NCBI RefSeq assembly: GCF_005889735.1
Contig: NZ_VCKY01000014.1
Coordinates: forward strand, 1-64,000
Length of the DNA: 64,000 nt
Source of the DNA: Nonomuraea turkmeniaca
GTDB taxonomy: Bacteria > Actinomycetota > Actinomycetes > Streptosporangiales > Streptosporangiaceae
Direction of reading: 5' to 3'
The translations under genes were made by a program, and so were the position numbers. Below the pieces are notes generated by a model. That model did not search any database. It was not told the DNA's origin and saw nothing but the letters and a program-made list of their open reading frames with translations. Below, in pieces: positions 8,536-17,768 of this stretch. Within the stretch, counting starts at the first letter, position 1, and each line of letters starts with the position of its first letter.

Positions 8536-9207
8536 TCACGAGCGCCACGGCTGGGCCGACCGTGGCAACGCTCGTCTTTCCGGGGCTGCGTTCAGGCGTT
8601 CGGCTAGCTCGGCTTCCAAGGCTTCCTCTGCGACCGCCTTCGCCGCCAGCTCGTCGAGGTCCCGCGCCATGAATCCGTAGGTCAAGCCCTGGTTGTACAT
8701 ATGTTGCGAGTACTTACTCCGCGTGGCGGCGCAGCCTCGAAGCCATGTGCTGATCTCCCACGTCTGCCCGTACTTCGCTTCTAGCTCCGCAACAGTGGTC
8801 ATCACGCGGCTCCCCCCCGCGCTCTGCGCCACTAGGAGGGCGACACGGACGGGCAAATCCGCCGGCACGACTTCCACCCTGTCGGCCTGCGGATCGTTGT
8901 CTGCTCCGACGCGCGCCAACTCGACCATGTAGCTACCGGAGCGGGGGCCGATGGTCACCGTGGCGACCTTCCAACCGGCGTCGGCGTAGATCACGAGCTG
9001 CGGCGGATACCAAAGCCGCTCGGCGGAAGGGCTGGGCTTGGTCGCACACTGGATCGCAAGCCGCTTGATCAGTTGAGCGTTTACGCTTGCGGCCGTCAGA
9101 CGCTCAAGAACTCGGTCCAGGGTCGCATTCTGCGCTGCCGCCTCCTCCTCCGGTATCGGCTGGCCGAGCAGGTCATCGGCTGATGCACTCGTGCGCGTAA
9201 GGGCCAT
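8536..9207 (-). CDS. Hypothetical protein with its own operator upstream
   Basis: A 223-residue protein starting MALTRTSASADDLLGQ. It has a helical N-terminal part, a central alpha/beta stretch (YPPQLVIYADAGWKVATVTIGPRSGSYMVELARV) and an acidic helical C-terminus (DELAAKAVAEEALEAELAERLN). No family is recognised. The ATG at 9207 is chosen because the motif GAGTGTGCTC at 9245-9254, shared with the promoter of the operon's first gene, lies just upstream. A TTG at 9276 would start inside the preceding gene. It probably belongs to the regulon of the neighbouring DUF5753 regulator. Confidence 0.72.
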   Translation of the reverse strand: MALTRTSASADDLLGQPIPEEEAAAQNATLDRVLERLTAASVNAQLIKRLAIQCATKPSPSAERLWYPPQLVIYADAGWKVATVTIGPRSGSYMVELARVGADNDPQADRVEVVPADLPVRVALLVAQSAGGSRVMTTVAELEAKYGQTWEISTWLRGCAATRSKYSQHMYNQGLTYGFMARDLDELAAKAVAEEALEAELAERLNAAPERRALPRSAQPWRS

Positions 9208-9244
9208 GCCCCGACCGTAGGAGCGAGCATTCCCCGGACTCAAC

Positions 9245-9262
9245 GAGTGTGCTCGAACTTGC
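9245..9262. promoter_or_regulatory. Second copy of the WhiJ-like operator motif
   Basis: GAGTGTGCTCGAACTTGC at 9245-9262 differs by one base from the motif at 10876-10893 upstream of the operon's first gene. The copy here has lost the right half of the inverted repeat (GCTCAG instead of GCACAC). It lies 38 bases upstream of the ATG at 9207, suggesting an internal promoter controlled by the same regulator. Confidence 0.5.
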
Positions 9263-9268
9263 TCAGAA

Positions 9269-10117
9269 TCAACCAAGCTCAGCGATGGCGGAAGCGATGA
9301 GCTGACGGGCTGCAGTGCCGTACACGGCCAACTCGGATAGGTGGTTGAACCCTCGGATGTACTGGGCGATCTCTGACGGCTGGCTCACATTGATCTCCGC
9401 AGTCAGAAGTTCTACCTGCACCAGCGTGTCATCAAAGATGTTGAACGCCTCGACTGGCCACATACGCCGTCCATCATCTTGGGGAATAATCCCCAGGGAC
9501 ACGGACGGCAGAGACATGATCGCCAGTAGGTGTCCCAGCTGACCGGCCATGACTTCCGCGTCGCCGATACGGCTCCGCAGCACCCATTCTTCGACCAGGA
9601 CCGCGAAGCGGTGATTTCCCTCGTGCAGGAAGCGTGCTCGCGCAACACGCGCGGCTACTGCTTCCGTCACGTCGTTGGGGGCGTCTCTGAAAGCGGCGAT
9701 GGATGACAGCAGCGCCTCAGCATAGGCGGGAGTTTGGAAGAGGCCCGGAACGACGTTGGAGCAGTAGACACGAAAGTGCCTCACCTGCTCATACATCTTG
9801 ATCTTGGAGAGCTGGAGCTGTCGCAGACCAGTCCTCTGGAGCCGCTTCCACTCCACGTACATCAGGTCGGCTGCTCGTGAGGCGGCGATCAGTTCTGGAG
9901 CTTGGTCCTCAGCTCTGCAGGCGGCACACCACGCGCGAATGTCCGACTCGGAGGGGACGGTTCGGCCGTGCTCGATCTTCGATGCTTTGGATTCATGCCA
10001 CCCCGCCATCCGGGCGACAGTTCGGGCTGTCAGCCCGGCGTCAAGGCGGATTTCGCGTAGGCGCTGGGCTATGCCCTGACGTGCCTGCTGGGCGCTTGAA
10101 GATGGCGAGGTGCGCAT
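9269..10117 (-). CDS. WhiJ-like XRE regulator with DUF5753 domain
   Basis: A 282-residue regulator of the large actinobacterial WhiJ-like group. Residues 15-60 form the helix-turn-helix (LREIRLDAGLTARTVARMAGWHESKASKIEHG). The C-terminal DUF5753 domain follows, with the typical YCSNVVPGLFQTPAYAEALL and LEEWVLRSRIG-like (VLVEEWVLRSRIGD) segments and a DDGR-containing strand pair. Members are usually encoded beside small DUF397 or DUF6879 partners and control development or secondary metabolism. Here a DUF6879 gene precedes it by ten bases. The paired GTGTGC...GCACAC motif upstream of the operon is its probable binding site. Confidence 0.9.
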   Translation of the reverse strand: MRTSPSSSAQQARQGIAQRLREIRLDAGLTARTVARMAGWHESKASKIEHGRTVPSESDIRAWCAACRAEDQAPELIAASRAADLMYVEWKRLQRTGLRQLQLSKIKMYEQVRHFRVYCSNVVPGLFQTPAYAEALLSSIAAFRDAPNDVTEAVAARVARARFLHEGNHRFAVLVEEWVLRSRIGDAEVMAGQLGHLLAIMSLPSVSLGIIPQDDGRRMWPVEAFNIFDDTLVQVELLTAEINVSQPSEIAQYIRGFNHLSELAVYGTAARQLIASAIAELG

Positions 10118-10127
10118 GTTTCAGTGA

Positions 10128-10628
10128 TCAGACGAGCCGGTACTCCGCGTGATCAATCGCGCGATGCCAGACTGCCTCAAAGGCGGTCAGGCATTGCTTG
10201 ATCACGCTGGGATCACGCACCAGTTCTTCGCCGAGATAGCGGCCATCTCCCGCGAAAAAACCGAAGCGGATCAGGTGGTCATCGAACACCCATAGGTCGT
10301 TTCCGGGCAGCAGGAGATCGGACGCCCGACGCCGGGGAAGCCACCTGACCAACTCCCCGGCCTTGATGTTCATCGAGTCGGTTACGGAGTGCTCGAACCG
10401 GATGTAGTCGGTAACGGGCTCGGAGACGATGCGCGCTCGGCGAACCACCACGCCTCTTGCTCGCGCCCCGCCTATGAGCTGGTGCCAGTCGCGTTCCCGT
10501 TGTGTGCGGTCGTAGGACGGTCCACCCTGCCACGCGATGAACGAAGGGTCATCGGGCACGTAGGCGTCGCGCATCTCCAAGTGGACCGCTGAATGCTGGG
10601 CGCTGGCCAGCATTTCCTCAAAGGTCAT
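10128..10628 (-). CDS. DUF6879 family protein, partner of the WhiJ-like regulator
   Basis: A 166-residue protein of the DUF6879 type: MRDAYVPDDPSFIAWQGG near the start, then RARIVSEPVTDYIRFEH, GELVRWLPRRRASDLLLPGNDLWVFDD and FFAGDG. The family often sits next to XRE-DUF5753 regulators, as here. Its biochemical role is not established. The ATG at 10628 is preceded by GGTGGAG and overlaps the end of the upstream small gene by 11 bases, suggesting translational coupling; two GTG codons 12-15 bases upstream are possible alternatives. Confidence 0.82.
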   Translation of the reverse strand: MTFEEMLASAQHSAVHLEMRDAYVPDDPSFIAWQGGPSYDRTQRERDWHQLIGGARARGVVVRRARIVSEPVTDYIRFEHSVTDSMNIKAGELVRWLPRRRASDLLLPGNDLWVFDDHLIRFGFFAGDGRYLGEELVRDPSVIKQCLTAFEAVWHRAIDHAEYRLV

Positions 10629-10857
10629 GAGCGGCTCCACCACACGCCTCCATTAGGAGCTTGGCCATGCGTCGTGGGACGCGGACGACCTTCTCATTGT
10701 CGGGGATTGGGCTACGGGCGGCGACTTGGGCTAGATCTTCCTGCCCGGTCACTTCCCACCCTTGTATGACGATGCTGCCGTCTGCTTCGTCCACTCATAC
10801 GGAAGGGCAGTTGTTCCCGTCCGTGTTCGGGTCGATGCCGATGAACCGTAGCGCCAT
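10618..10857 (-). pseudogene. Small operon-leader gene interrupted by an in-frame TGA
   Basis: From the ATG at 10857 the frame reads MALRFIGIDPNTDGNNCPSV, then a TGA at 10797-10795, then continues VDEADGSIVIQGWEVTG through VVRVPRRMAKLLMEACGG to a stop at 10620-10618. The whole 79-codon frame has good codon bias, and its pattern (GIDPxT...SPTV-W-VDE...IVIQGW) matches small proteins encoded beside WhiJ-like regulators, where Trp is expected at the stop position. One substitution of TGG to TGA explains it. The intact length and the overlap with the DUF6879 start indicate a recent loss, a sequencing error or readthrough. Confidence 0.65.
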
Positions 10858-10877
10858 GGTGCCCTCCGATGCTCCGA

Positions 10878-10897
10878 GTGTGCTCCAACTTGCACAC
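10878..10897. promoter_or_regulatory. Operator: inverted repeat GTGTGC-N8-GCACAC
   Basis: GTGTGC (10878-10883) and GCACAC (10892-10897) form a perfect inverted repeat around TCCAACTT. It starts 21 bases upstream of the ATG at 10857 of the minus-strand operon. A one-sided copy lies at 9245-9262. The probable ligand is the DUF5753 regulator encoded in the operon, which would be autoregulated. Confidence 0.55.
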
Positions 10898-11012
10898 GCG
10901 AGCCTGAACGGCGGGTGTCAGACAGTCAAGGGTAGCCGCTAGATCGAGTCAGAACAGGTCAGCACAACGTCAGCACCGATGCTGACGACAGTCGTGATCA
11001 ACCTGAACGACA

Positions 11013-11055
11013 GAAGCCCCAGAACCCAAGCCATATGGCTGTGATCTCGGGCTTC
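11013..11055. terminator. Hairpin downstream of the fumarase gene
   Basis: GAAGCCC (11013-11019) and GGGCTTC (11049-11055) pair, with the inner palindrome AGCCATATGGCT in the loop region. It lies 22 bases beyond the fumarase stop codon on the minus strand and probably ends that transcript. Confidence 0.45.
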
Positions 11056-11076
11056 AGGTTTGTGGCGAGACTGCTT

Positions 11077-12750
11077 CTACCTGGGCGAACGTGTCGGGAT
11101 GCCTACAAAGGTAGCTCCGCCATCAAGTTGCCGTTGATCAAAGAAGTCGTCACCCTTGTCATCGACGACGATGAACGCCGGGAAGTCCACCACCTCGATC
11201 TTCCAGACTGCTTCCATGCCCAGCTCGGGGTATTCGAGCACCTCCACCTTCTTGATGCAGTCCTGCGCCAGCCTGGCCGCGGGACCGCCGATGGAGCCCA
11301 GGTAGAAGCCGCCGTACTTCTGGCAGGCCTCCGTGACCTGCTTGGACCTGTTGCCCTTCGCCAGCATCACCATTGAGCCGCCCGCCGCCTGGAAGCGCTC
11401 GACGTATGAGTCCATCCGCCCGGCCGTGGTGGGCCCGAACGAGCCGGACGCGTAACCCTCCGGCGTCTTGGCGGGACCCGCGTAGTAGACGGCGTGGTCC
11501 TTCAGGTACTGCGGCATCTCGCCGTCGTTGTCGAGCAGCTCACCGATCTTCGCGTGGGCGATGTCGCGGGCGACCACGAGGGGGCCGGTCAGCGACAGCC
11601 GGGTCTTGACCGGATATTTCGTCAGCTCGGCGAGGATCTCCTGCATCGGCCGGTTGAGGTCCACCTGTACGACGTCGTCCGACAGGTGCTCATCGGTCGT
11701 CTCCGGCAGGAACCGCGCCGGATCCGTCTCCAGCTGTTCCAGGAACACACCTTCCGGCGTGATCTTCGCCAGCGCCTGGCGGTCCGCCGAGCACGAGACG
11801 GCGATGGCCACCGGGCAGGACGCCCCGTGCCTGGGCAGGCGGATCACGCGGACGTCGTGGCAGAAGTATTTCCCGCCGAACTGCGCCCCGATGCCCAGTT
11901 TCTGCGTCAGCTCGAAGACCTTCGCCTCCAACTCCAGGTCACGGAAGCCGTGCCCGGACGGCGATCCCTCGGTGGGGATCGTGTCGAGGTAGCGGGCGCT
12001 GGCGTACTTGGCGGTCTTGAGCGCGTACTCGGCGGAGGTGCCGCCCACGACGACGGCCAGATGGTACGGCGGGCAGGCCGCGGTGCCCAGCGAGCGGATC
12101 TTCTCCTCCAGGAAGGCCATCATGCGCTTCTCGTTGAGGACGGCCTTGGTCTCCTGGTACAGGAACGACTTGTTGGCCGAGCCGCCGCCCTTGGCCATGA
12201 ACAGCAGCTTGTACTCGTCCGGATGGCCGTGCGGGTCCTCGGCGTAGAGCTCGATCTGGGCCGGGAGGTTGTTGCCGGTGTTCTTCTCCTCCCACATGGT
12301 GAGCGGAGCCATCTGCGAGTAACGCAGGTTGAGCCGCGTGTAGGCGTCGTACACGCCGTGCGTGATGTGCTCGGCGTCGCGCCCGTCGGTCAACACGTGG
12401 CGGCCGCGCTTGCCCATGACGATCGCCGTGCCGGTGTCCTGGCACATCGGCAGCACGCCGCCGGCCGAGATGGAGGCGTTCTTCAGCAGGTCGAGCGCCA
12501 CGAAGCGGTCGTTGCCGCTGGACTCGGGGTCGTCGACGATCTTCCTGAGCTGGGCGAGGTGGGAGGCCCGCAGATAGTGGGAGATGTCGTGAATGGCCGT
12601 CTCGGTGAGCAGCCGCAACGCCTCTGGCTCGACCTCGAGGAACGTACGCCCGGCCGCCTCGACTTTCCGCACCCCCTCCGTCGTGATCAGCCGATACTCG
12701 GTCTCATCGGCTCCCAGCGGCAGCAGGTCGGTGTAGTCGAACTCGCCCAT
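11077..12750 (-). CDS. fumA: Fumarate hydratase, class I (iron-sulfur)
   Basis: A 557-residue class I fumarase that interconverts fumarate and malate in the TCA cycle, using an oxygen-sensitive [4Fe-4S] cluster. Candidate cluster cysteines lie in [19 protein letters not shown] and [12 protein letters not shown]. The [16 protein letters not shown] motif marks the C-terminal beta domain. Length matches single-chain FumA-type enzymes. The start at 12750 ([10 protein letters not shown]) has GAAAGG six bases upstream; an ATG at 12756 abuts that sequence and is less likely. It follows the EamA gene by 26 bases and may be partly co-transcribed with it. Two succinate dehydrogenase operons lie 33-44 kb downstream. 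Confidence 0.95.
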   Translation of the reverse strand: MGEFDYTDLLPLGADETEYRLITTEGVRKVEAAGRTFLEVEPEALRLLTETAIHDISHYLRASHLAQLRKIVDDPESSGNDRFVALDLLKNASISAGGVLPMCQDTGTAIVMGKRGRHVLTDGRDAEHITHGVYDAYTRLNLRYSQMAPLTMWEEKNTGNNLPAQIELYAEDPHGHPDEYKLLFMAKGGGSANKSFLYQETKAVLNEKRMMAFLEEKIRSLGTAACPPYHLAVVVGGTSAEYALKTAKYASARYLDTIPTEGSPSGHGFRDLELEAKVFELTQKLGIGAQFGGKYFCHDVRVIRLPRHGASCPVAIAVSCSADRQALAKITPEGVFLEQLETDPARFLPETTDEHLSDDVVQVDLNRPMQEILAELTKYPVKTRLSLTGPLVVARDIAHAKIGELLDNDGEMPQYLKDHAVYYAGPAKTPEGYASGSFGPTTAGRMDSYVERFQAAGGSMVMLAKGNRSKQVTEACQKYGGFYLGSIGGPAARLAQDCIKKVEVLEYPELGMEAVWKIEVVDFPAFIVVDDKGDDFFDQRQLDGGATFVGIPTRSPR

Positions 12751-12776
12751 GTCCATCCTTTCGCGTTGCCTAGAGA

Positions 12777-13676
12777 TTACGCGCTCGTCCTCTCCCTTCG
12801 TGCTGCCACCCGGCCGATCAGCGGGCCCTTGGCCGGCGATCGCCCGGCCGTGAGGCCCACCAGGATGCCCGCGATCACCAGTCCCGCCCCCAGCAGGTCG
12901 TACGCGGACGGCATGGCGAGTCCCAGCACCACCCCCGTGGCGATCGCGCCCACCGGGATGAGCCCCGCGAACAACCCCGCCAGGCCCGGCCCCAGCTTGG
13001 GCAGCGAGTTGTACCACAGGAAGAACGCCACCACCGTGACCACGATCGCCAGATAGCCGAACCCGAGCACCTCGGCCGTCGTCGGCGGCCGGAACATGCT
13101 CGTGCCCTCGTCGGCCAGCCCGACCACCACGAGCATCGGCACGGCCAGCGCCGTCGAGTACGCCGACACCCTCATCGCGCCCAGCTTCGGCAGCAGCGGG
13201 ATGGCCAGTACGGAGAAGCTCACCTCGCCCACCAGCGCGCCGAGCGCCCACAGCAGTCCGGTCAGGTTGCCGGTGCCGAGCCCGGTGGCCAGCGTCGCCC
13301 CGGCCACCACCACGCTCGCCCCGATCAGCAGTCGGGGCGCGGGACGTCCGCCCACCAGCGCCAGCCATAGCGGCACCGTGCCCAGGATGGTTCCGACCAG
13401 GGCCGGGCCCGAGGCCCGCGCCGACTCGACCACGCACACGTTGAACAGCACCAGGCCCAGCAGGGTGAGCCCGCCGAGGCAGAGGATCTCGCGCGGCGTC
13501 AGCCGTACGAACCGCAGGCCGAGAACTCCCGTTATGAGGAGCAGGATGACCGCCGCGACGAGATACCGGACGGCCTGTCCGCCGTATATGGGGTACGCGT
13601 CGACGAGTCCTGACACCCCGGCCAGTGTCCCCACCAGGAACATGGCCGAGGCGGCGCCCAGTATGCCGTTTCTCAT
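12777..13676 (-). CDS. EamA/DMT-family transporter
   Basis: A 299-residue inner-membrane protein with about ten hydrophobic segments in two EamA repeats, the architecture of drug/metabolite exporters. It begins at the ATG at 13676. The Pro-rich [28 protein letters not shown] segment corresponds to the second EamA repeat. It is divergent from a MocR-type regulator across 68 bases, an arrangement in which MocR proteins commonly control a transporter, so amino acid or vitamin B6-related export is plausible but not shown. Confidence 0.85.
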   Translation of the reverse strand: MRNGILGAASAMFLVGTLAGVSGLVDAYPIYGGQAVRYLVAAVILLLITGVLGLRFVRLTPREILCLGGLTLLGLVLFNVCVVESARASGPALVGTILGTVPLWLALVGGRPAPRLLIGASVVVAGATLATGLGTGNLTGLLWALGALVGEVSFSVLAIPLLPKLGAMRVSAYSTALAVPMLVVVGLADEGTSMFRPPTTAEVLGFGYLAIVVTVVAFFLWYNSLPKLGPGLAGLFAGLIPVGAIATGVVLGLAMPSAYDLLGAGLVIAGILVGLTAGRSPAKGPLIGRVAARRERTSA

Positions 13677-13710
13677 GTGAAGGATGTTAAAGAGATAATG
13701 GTTCGCAGAA

Positions 13711-13744
13711 ACAGTCCAATGTCCGGCCGGAAGACAGGACCAAT
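13711..13744. promoter_or_regulatory. Direct repeats in the EamA-MocR divergent promoter
   Basis: ACAGTCCAAT (13711-13720) and ACAGGACCAAT (13734-13744) are near-identical direct repeats, 23 bases apart, in the 68-base region between the two divergent genes. MocR regulators bind paired direct repeats, so these are candidate binding sites; the second copy directly abuts the MocR start codon. Confidence 0.35.
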
Positions 13745-15163
13745 ATGGCTGACCTCCATATCCAGATAAATCGCGATAAGGGAGGCATAGCTGGGCAGAT
13801 CGCGTCCGAGCTGCGCGACTCCATCCGCGGCGGCCGCCTGGCCCCGGGCACCCGCCTGCCCGCCACCCGTGATCTCGCCACCGACCTCCAGGTCTCCAGG
13901 GGTGTGGTGGTGGAGGCGTACGAGCAGCTCGTCGCCGAGGGATTCCTGGTCTCCAGGGTCGGCGTCGGCACCCAGGTCACCCCCAAGAACTCCGCGACGA
14001 TCGCCCGCAGGCCGCCACCAGCCGTGCCACTGCGTGCCAAGCCGGTACGCCGCCCGACGCCCAACTCCTACTACGGCCACCGCCCCACCTCGCCCGACCT
14101 CGGCCACTTCCCCAGGGAACGCTGGCTGGCGGCGGTCCGGCACGTCCTGACCAACGTGCCGTCCGACGCCTTCGACTACGGAGATCCGGGCGGCGTGCCC
14201 GAGCTGCGCGAGGAGCTGGCCGGGTACCTCAGAAGGGTCAGGGCGGCCGACGTGCGGCCGGAGAACCTCGTCATCGTCGGTGGCGTGGCCCAGGGGCTCA
14301 GCCTGGTGCTGCACGTGTTGTCCCAGCACCGGGGGCTGCGCCTGGCCGTCGAGGATCCCACCAGCCACCGCCAGGTCCCGCTGCTCAGGCGGGCGGGCGC
14401 GCACCTGGTGCCGGTGCCCGTGGACGAGGAAGGACTGGACGTGCGGCGGCTGAGCGGGGACGCGGTCCTGGTCACGCCCGCGCACCAGTACCCGACCGGC
14501 GTGGTCCTGTCACCGTCGCGCCGCGCCGCCCTGATGGAGTGGGCGGTCGCGGGCAACCGCGTGATCTTGGAGGACGACTACGACGCCGAGTTCCGGTTCG
14601 ACCGCGACCCGGTCGGCTGCCTGCAGGGACTGGCCCCGGACCGGGTGATCCTCTCCGGCAGCGTCAGCAAGGCGCTCGCCCCGGGGCTGCGGATGGGCTG
14701 GGTGGCGGCGCCCGCCGAGCTGGCAGAGGCGATCAGGCGGGCGCGGGGCGAGCTGGACCTGGGTTCGCCGGTCATCGAGCAGTACGCGTTGGCCCATTTC
14801 CTGCGTACCGGCGGCTATGACAAGCACTTGAGGCGGATGCGCAGAGAGTACCGTCGCCGCAGGGACGCCCTGGTCGCGGCGCTGGCGGCGGAGCTGCCCG
14901 AAGTCCAGGTCAAGGGCATCGAGGCGGGCCTGCACGCGTACGTGGAGCTGCCCGGCGACTGGGACGAGCGCGAGGTGGCGCGGATCGCGCTGGGACTCGG
15001 CGTCTCCGCCGAGCCGGTGGGGCCCATGCGGGATATGCCGGGGCCGCCGGCCGTCGTCGTGGGGTTCGCGCGGTTGCCCGCGCACAAGGCCGTCGAGGCC
15101 GTTCGAGGGATAAAAGGCAGATTGTCAGGACGAAGCCTCATCGAGGAAGAACGCCTGGCTTAG
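13745..15163 (+). CDS. MocR-type GntR regulator with aminotransferase-like domain
   Basis: A 472-residue fusion of a GntR winged helix (LRDSIRGGRLAPGTRLPATRDLATDLQVSRGVVVEAYEQL) and a fold-type I aminotransferase domain. The PLP-binding Lys is in SGSVSKALAPGLRMGW, preceded by EDDYDAEFRFD. Such proteins sense PLP or amino-acid adducts rather than catalyse transamination. The start ATG at 13745 gives the family's usual N-terminus (MADLHIQINRDKGGIAGQIA). The adjacent divergent EamA transporter is the likely target. Confidence 0.92.
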   Translation: MADLHIQINRDKGGIAGQIASELRDSIRGGRLAPGTRLPATRDLATDLQVSRGVVVEAYEQLVAEGFLVSRVGVGTQVTPKNSATIARRPPPAVPLRAKPVRRPTPNSYYGHRPTSPDLGHFPRERWLAAVRHVLTNVPSDAFDYGDPGGVPELREELAGYLRRVRAADVRPENLVIVGGVAQGLSLVLHVLSQHRGLRLAVEDPTSHRQVPLLRRAGAHLVPVPVDEEGLDVRRLSGDAVLVTPAHQYPTGVVLSPSRRAALMEWAVAGNRVILEDDYDAEFRFDRDPVGCLQGLAPDRVILSGSVSKALAPGLRMGWVAAPAELAEAIRRARGELDLGSPVIEQYALAHFLRTGGYDKHLRRMRREYRRRRDALVAALAAELPEVQVKGIEAGLHAYVELPGDWDEREVARIALGLGVSAEPVGPMRDMPGPPAVVVGFARLPAHKAVEAVRGIKGRLSGRSLIEEERLA

Positions 15164-15222
15164 AACGAGGAATTGACTGACCACCGCGAGCTGCGGCCGC
15201 CGGCCATGGGCTGCCGGACGAT

Positions 15223-15253
15223 GACGCCGGACCGGTCGAGCCCGTCCGGCGTC
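15223..15253. terminator. Convergent terminator hairpin
   Basis: GACGCCGGAC (15223-15232) and GTCCGGCGTC (15244-15253) pair perfectly around an 11-base loop between the convergent MocR and DUF4245 genes. The right arm touches the DUF4245 stop codon. Confidence 0.5.
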
Positions 15254-15782
15254 ACCCCTTGGGGCGCTCCTGCAGGGCGGACGCCAGCTGCCCCAGCTCC
15301 GGCCAGTCGGCCGTGCCGGTGATCACGAGGGTCACGTCGGGCAGGAAACGGACCAGCGTGCGCTGGTTCTTGTCCTCGCGGTAGCGCTGCTCCCACGCGA
15401 CCCCGCCGACCTGCTGCGTGCCGACGGCCTTGTCGGAGTTGGCCATGCGGCTGGCGAACCCGGCGGCGGGCTGCTCGTTGCTCTGCACGAACATCGCGTG
15501 CTCCCGCTTGGCCGTCGCGTAGCCGAGGTAGAGGACCTGGGCGCCGTTCTCGCCCTTGGCGATCCTGTTGCTGTTGGGCACCCAGTCCTGCGGGTCCTGC
15601 CGCGGGGCCCACACCGCGTACGGCACCGAATGGCCGAAGTTGGCGACGGTGATCGAGTAGTCGCGCCGCGGGATGTGCTCCTCCCGCGGCTGCGGGGCGA
15701 TCAGCAGGAACAGCCCCGCCCCCGCGAGGCAGACGAAGAGCGCTACCACGTAGCCATAGAAACCTTCGGTGAACCGTCGCAC
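15252..15782 (-). CDS. DUF4245 domain membrane-anchored protein
   Basis: A 176-residue protein with a single N-terminal transmembrane helix (YVVALFVCLAGAGLFLLIAPQ) and an extracytoplasmic domain of the DUF4245 type, common in actinobacteria and of unknown function. Recognisable parts are FGHSVPYAVWAPRQDPQDWVPN in the middle and the C-terminal ADWPELGQLASAL. The start is taken as the GTG at 15782, eleven bases after the TetR stop codon, since no other start codon lies upstream in frame outside the TetR gene. The pair is probably one transcript. Confidence 0.82.
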   Translation of the reverse strand: MRRFTEGFYGYVVALFVCLAGAGLFLLIAPQPREEHIPRRDYSITVANFGHSVPYAVWAPRQDPQDWVPNSNRIAKGENGAQVLYLGYATAKREHAMFVQSNEQPAAGFASRMANSDKAVGTQQVGGVAWEQRYREDKNQRTLVRFLPDVTLVITGTADWPELGQLASALQERPKG

Positions 15783-15793
15783 AGTTGGCGAGG

Positions 15794-16402
15794 TTACCCG
15801 CTGGACGAGGCGGTCGCGGACGCGGCCGGGCGGATCTGGGCGACGATGGCGAGCACCTCCTCGGCCAGGCCGCGGTCGCCGGTGCGGACGACCTCGGAGA
15901 CGGCCGCGGCCAGCGCGCCGGTGATCACCACGACCAGCGCGGGCTGGTCCTCGAACAGCGCCGCGTTGCGCTGCGCCCACATGCGCAGCCGGTCGCGCAT
16001 GACCACGTCGAAGCCGGGAGGGCCGTCGCCGCGCAGGAACAGCGCGGCCAGCTCGCGCTCCTCCAGGCAGCCGTCGAGGTAGGCGCGGGCGGCGCCGAGG
16101 AACACGCGCATGGGGTCGCTCTCGGCGTCGGCGCGGGCCGCCCTGGCCGCCTGCTTGGTCCGCTGCGTCTGCCTGGCCTGCCACTCCTCGAACAGCGTGA
16201 GGTAGAGGTCCGCCTTGCCGGAGAAGTGGTGGTAAAGGCTGCCCACGCTGGCGTCGGCCCTGGCCACCACGTCGGTCACGCCCGCCTCGGCGAAGCCCTT
16301 GGAGACGAAGATCTCCCGGGCGGCGGCGAGCAGCGAGGTACGCGTCGCCGCGCCCCGCTCGGACGTACGCGGCTGAGCCACCGCGTCTTCCACATCGCTC
16401 AT
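15794..16402 (-). CDS. TetR-family regulator
   Basis: A 202-residue TetR-type repressor. The helix-turn-helix covers about residues 15-65 ([47 protein letters not shown], split here for description). The C-terminal ligand domain is unassigned. The ATG at 16402 follows GGAGGAGGG at ideal spacing; an upstream in-frame Met has no such site. It precedes the DUF4245 gene on the same strand and is divergent from glpX across about 220 bases. Confidence 0.9.
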   Translation of the reverse strand: MSDVEDAVAQPRTSERGAATRTSLLAAAREIFVSKGFAEAGVTDVVARADASVGSLYHHFSGKADLYLTLFEEWQARQTQRTKQAARAARADAESDPMRVFLGAARAYLDGCLEERELAALFLRGDGPPGFDVVMRDRLRMWAQRNAALFEDQPALVVVITGALAAAVSEVVRTGDRGLAEEVLAIVAQIRPAASATASSSG

Positions 16403-16620
16403 TCGCCCTCCTCCACGGCGCGGCGCCATGCTCCATGGTGAAGGCAAGATCCCTGACGCGCACAGGGTATGGCGCAAAATCCGTTCGCTGGTCGAGCTTA
16501 CCGATGCCCCTGCGGCGAGCCGCAGGCACAGGACTAAGCCGGACCAGGCAGATTATCCCCCTCTGGCCGGGAAGTGAAGGGCAACTACGATCGAGAGAGT
16601 TGTCTGCGAGGAGGCCAATG

Positions 16621-17649
16621 ATGTCCGATTCCGTACCGCCCGCGCTCGCCACGAGCGAGCACGCGCCCGATCGAAACCTGGCGCTGGAGCTGGTCCGCGT
16701 CACCGAGGCGGCCGCGATGGCCGCGGCCCGGTGGGTCGGCCGCGGTGACAAGAACGGCGCCGACGGCGCGGCGGTGAACGCCATGCGCCAGCTGATCAGC
16801 ACGGTTTCCATGAACGGCGTGGTGGTCATCGGCGAGGGCGAGAAGGACCACGCCCCGATGTTGTACAACGGCGAGCACGTGGGCGACGGCAGCGGCCCCG
16901 ACTGCGACGTGGCCGTGGACCCCATCGACGGCACCCGGCTGACCGCGCTGGGCATGCCCGACGCGGTGTCGGTGATCGCGGTGAGCGAGCGCGGCTCGAT
17001 GTACGACCCTTCGGCCGTGTTCTACATGGAGAAGCTGGTCACCGGCCCCGAGGCGGCCGACTCGGTCGACATCGAGGCCCCCGTGTCCGCCAACATCAAC
17101 GCGGTCGCCAGGGCCAAGCACTGCTCCCCGTCGGACGTGACCGTGGTCGTGCTCGATCGGCCCCGGCACGAACGGCTGGTCAAGGAGATCAGGGAGACGG
17201 GTGCGCGCATCAAGTTCATCACCGACGGCGACGTGGCCGGCGCGATCATGGCGGCCCGCACGGGCACCGGCATCGACCTGATGCTGGGCATCGGCGGCAC
17301 GCCCGAGGGCATCGTGGCCGCGTGCGCGCTCAAGTGCTTGGGCGGGGTGATCCAGGGCAAGCTCTGGCCGCGGGACGAGGCCGAGCGCGGCAAGGCCATC
17401 GACGCGGGACACGACCTGGGTCAGGTGCTCACCACCAATGACCTGGTCAGCTCTGACGACGTGTTCTTCGCGGCGACCGGGATCACCCACGGCGAGCTCA
17501 TGCAGGGTGTACGGTTCCGCGCCGGCTCCGCGGTGACGGAGTCGCTGGTGATGCGCGGCCGGTCCGGCACCATCCGCAAGATCGAGAGCGAGCACCAGCT
17601 CTGGAAGCTGCGCGCGTACAGCGCGATCAACTTCGACACGGCGGGCTGA
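16621..17649 (+). CDS. glpX: Class II fructose-1,6-bisphosphatase
   Basis: A 342-residue GlpX enzyme that hydrolyses fructose-1,6-bisphosphate, the committed step of gluconeogenesis. It shows [11 protein letters not shown], the metal-binding VDPIDGTRL, and [30 protein letters not shown] at 16609-16614 precedes two adjacent ATG codons (16618 and 16621); the second has the better spacing. In actinobacteria this is commonly the only FBPase. It is a stand-alone gene here. Confidence 0.96.
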   Translation: MSDSVPPALATSEHAPDRNLALELVRVTEAAAMAAARWVGRGDKNGADGAAVNAMRQLISTVSMNGVVVIGEGEKDHAPMLYNGEHVGDGSGPDCDVAVDPIDGTRLTALGMPDAVSVIAVSERGSMYDPSAVFYMEKLVTGPEAADSVDIEAPVSANINAVARAKHCSPSDVTVVVLDRPRHERLVKEIRETGARIKFITDGDVAGAIMAARTGTGIDLMLGIGGTPEGIVAACALKCLGGVIQGKLWPRDEAERGKAIDAGHDLGQVLTTNDLVSSDDVFFAATGITHGELMQGVRFRAGSAVTESLVMRGRSGTIRKIESEHQLWKLRAYSAINFDTAG

Positions 17650-17768
17650 CCAGCCGCGAGGGAGTGCCGTCGCCGGGAGGAGTGGCGGGAGCGGAGCGAC
17701 CAGAGCGGGGGAAGGCGGCGGCATTGGGCGACCGAGCCCGCCTCACGGAGTGAGGCCAATGAACACAA

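Noticed and set aside
10795-10797. Selenocysteine or programmed recoding at the in-frame TGA
   Set aside because: The expected residue is Trp, no conserved stem-loop was seen behind the codon, and a single-base mutation or error is simpler.
11494-13056. Long plus-strand open frame (520 codons) opposite the fumarase gene
   Set aside because: It is the mirror of a strongly biased coding frame, has no ribosome binding site and no recognisable motif. The same holds for long frames opposite xseA, the secretion genes and both sdhA genes.
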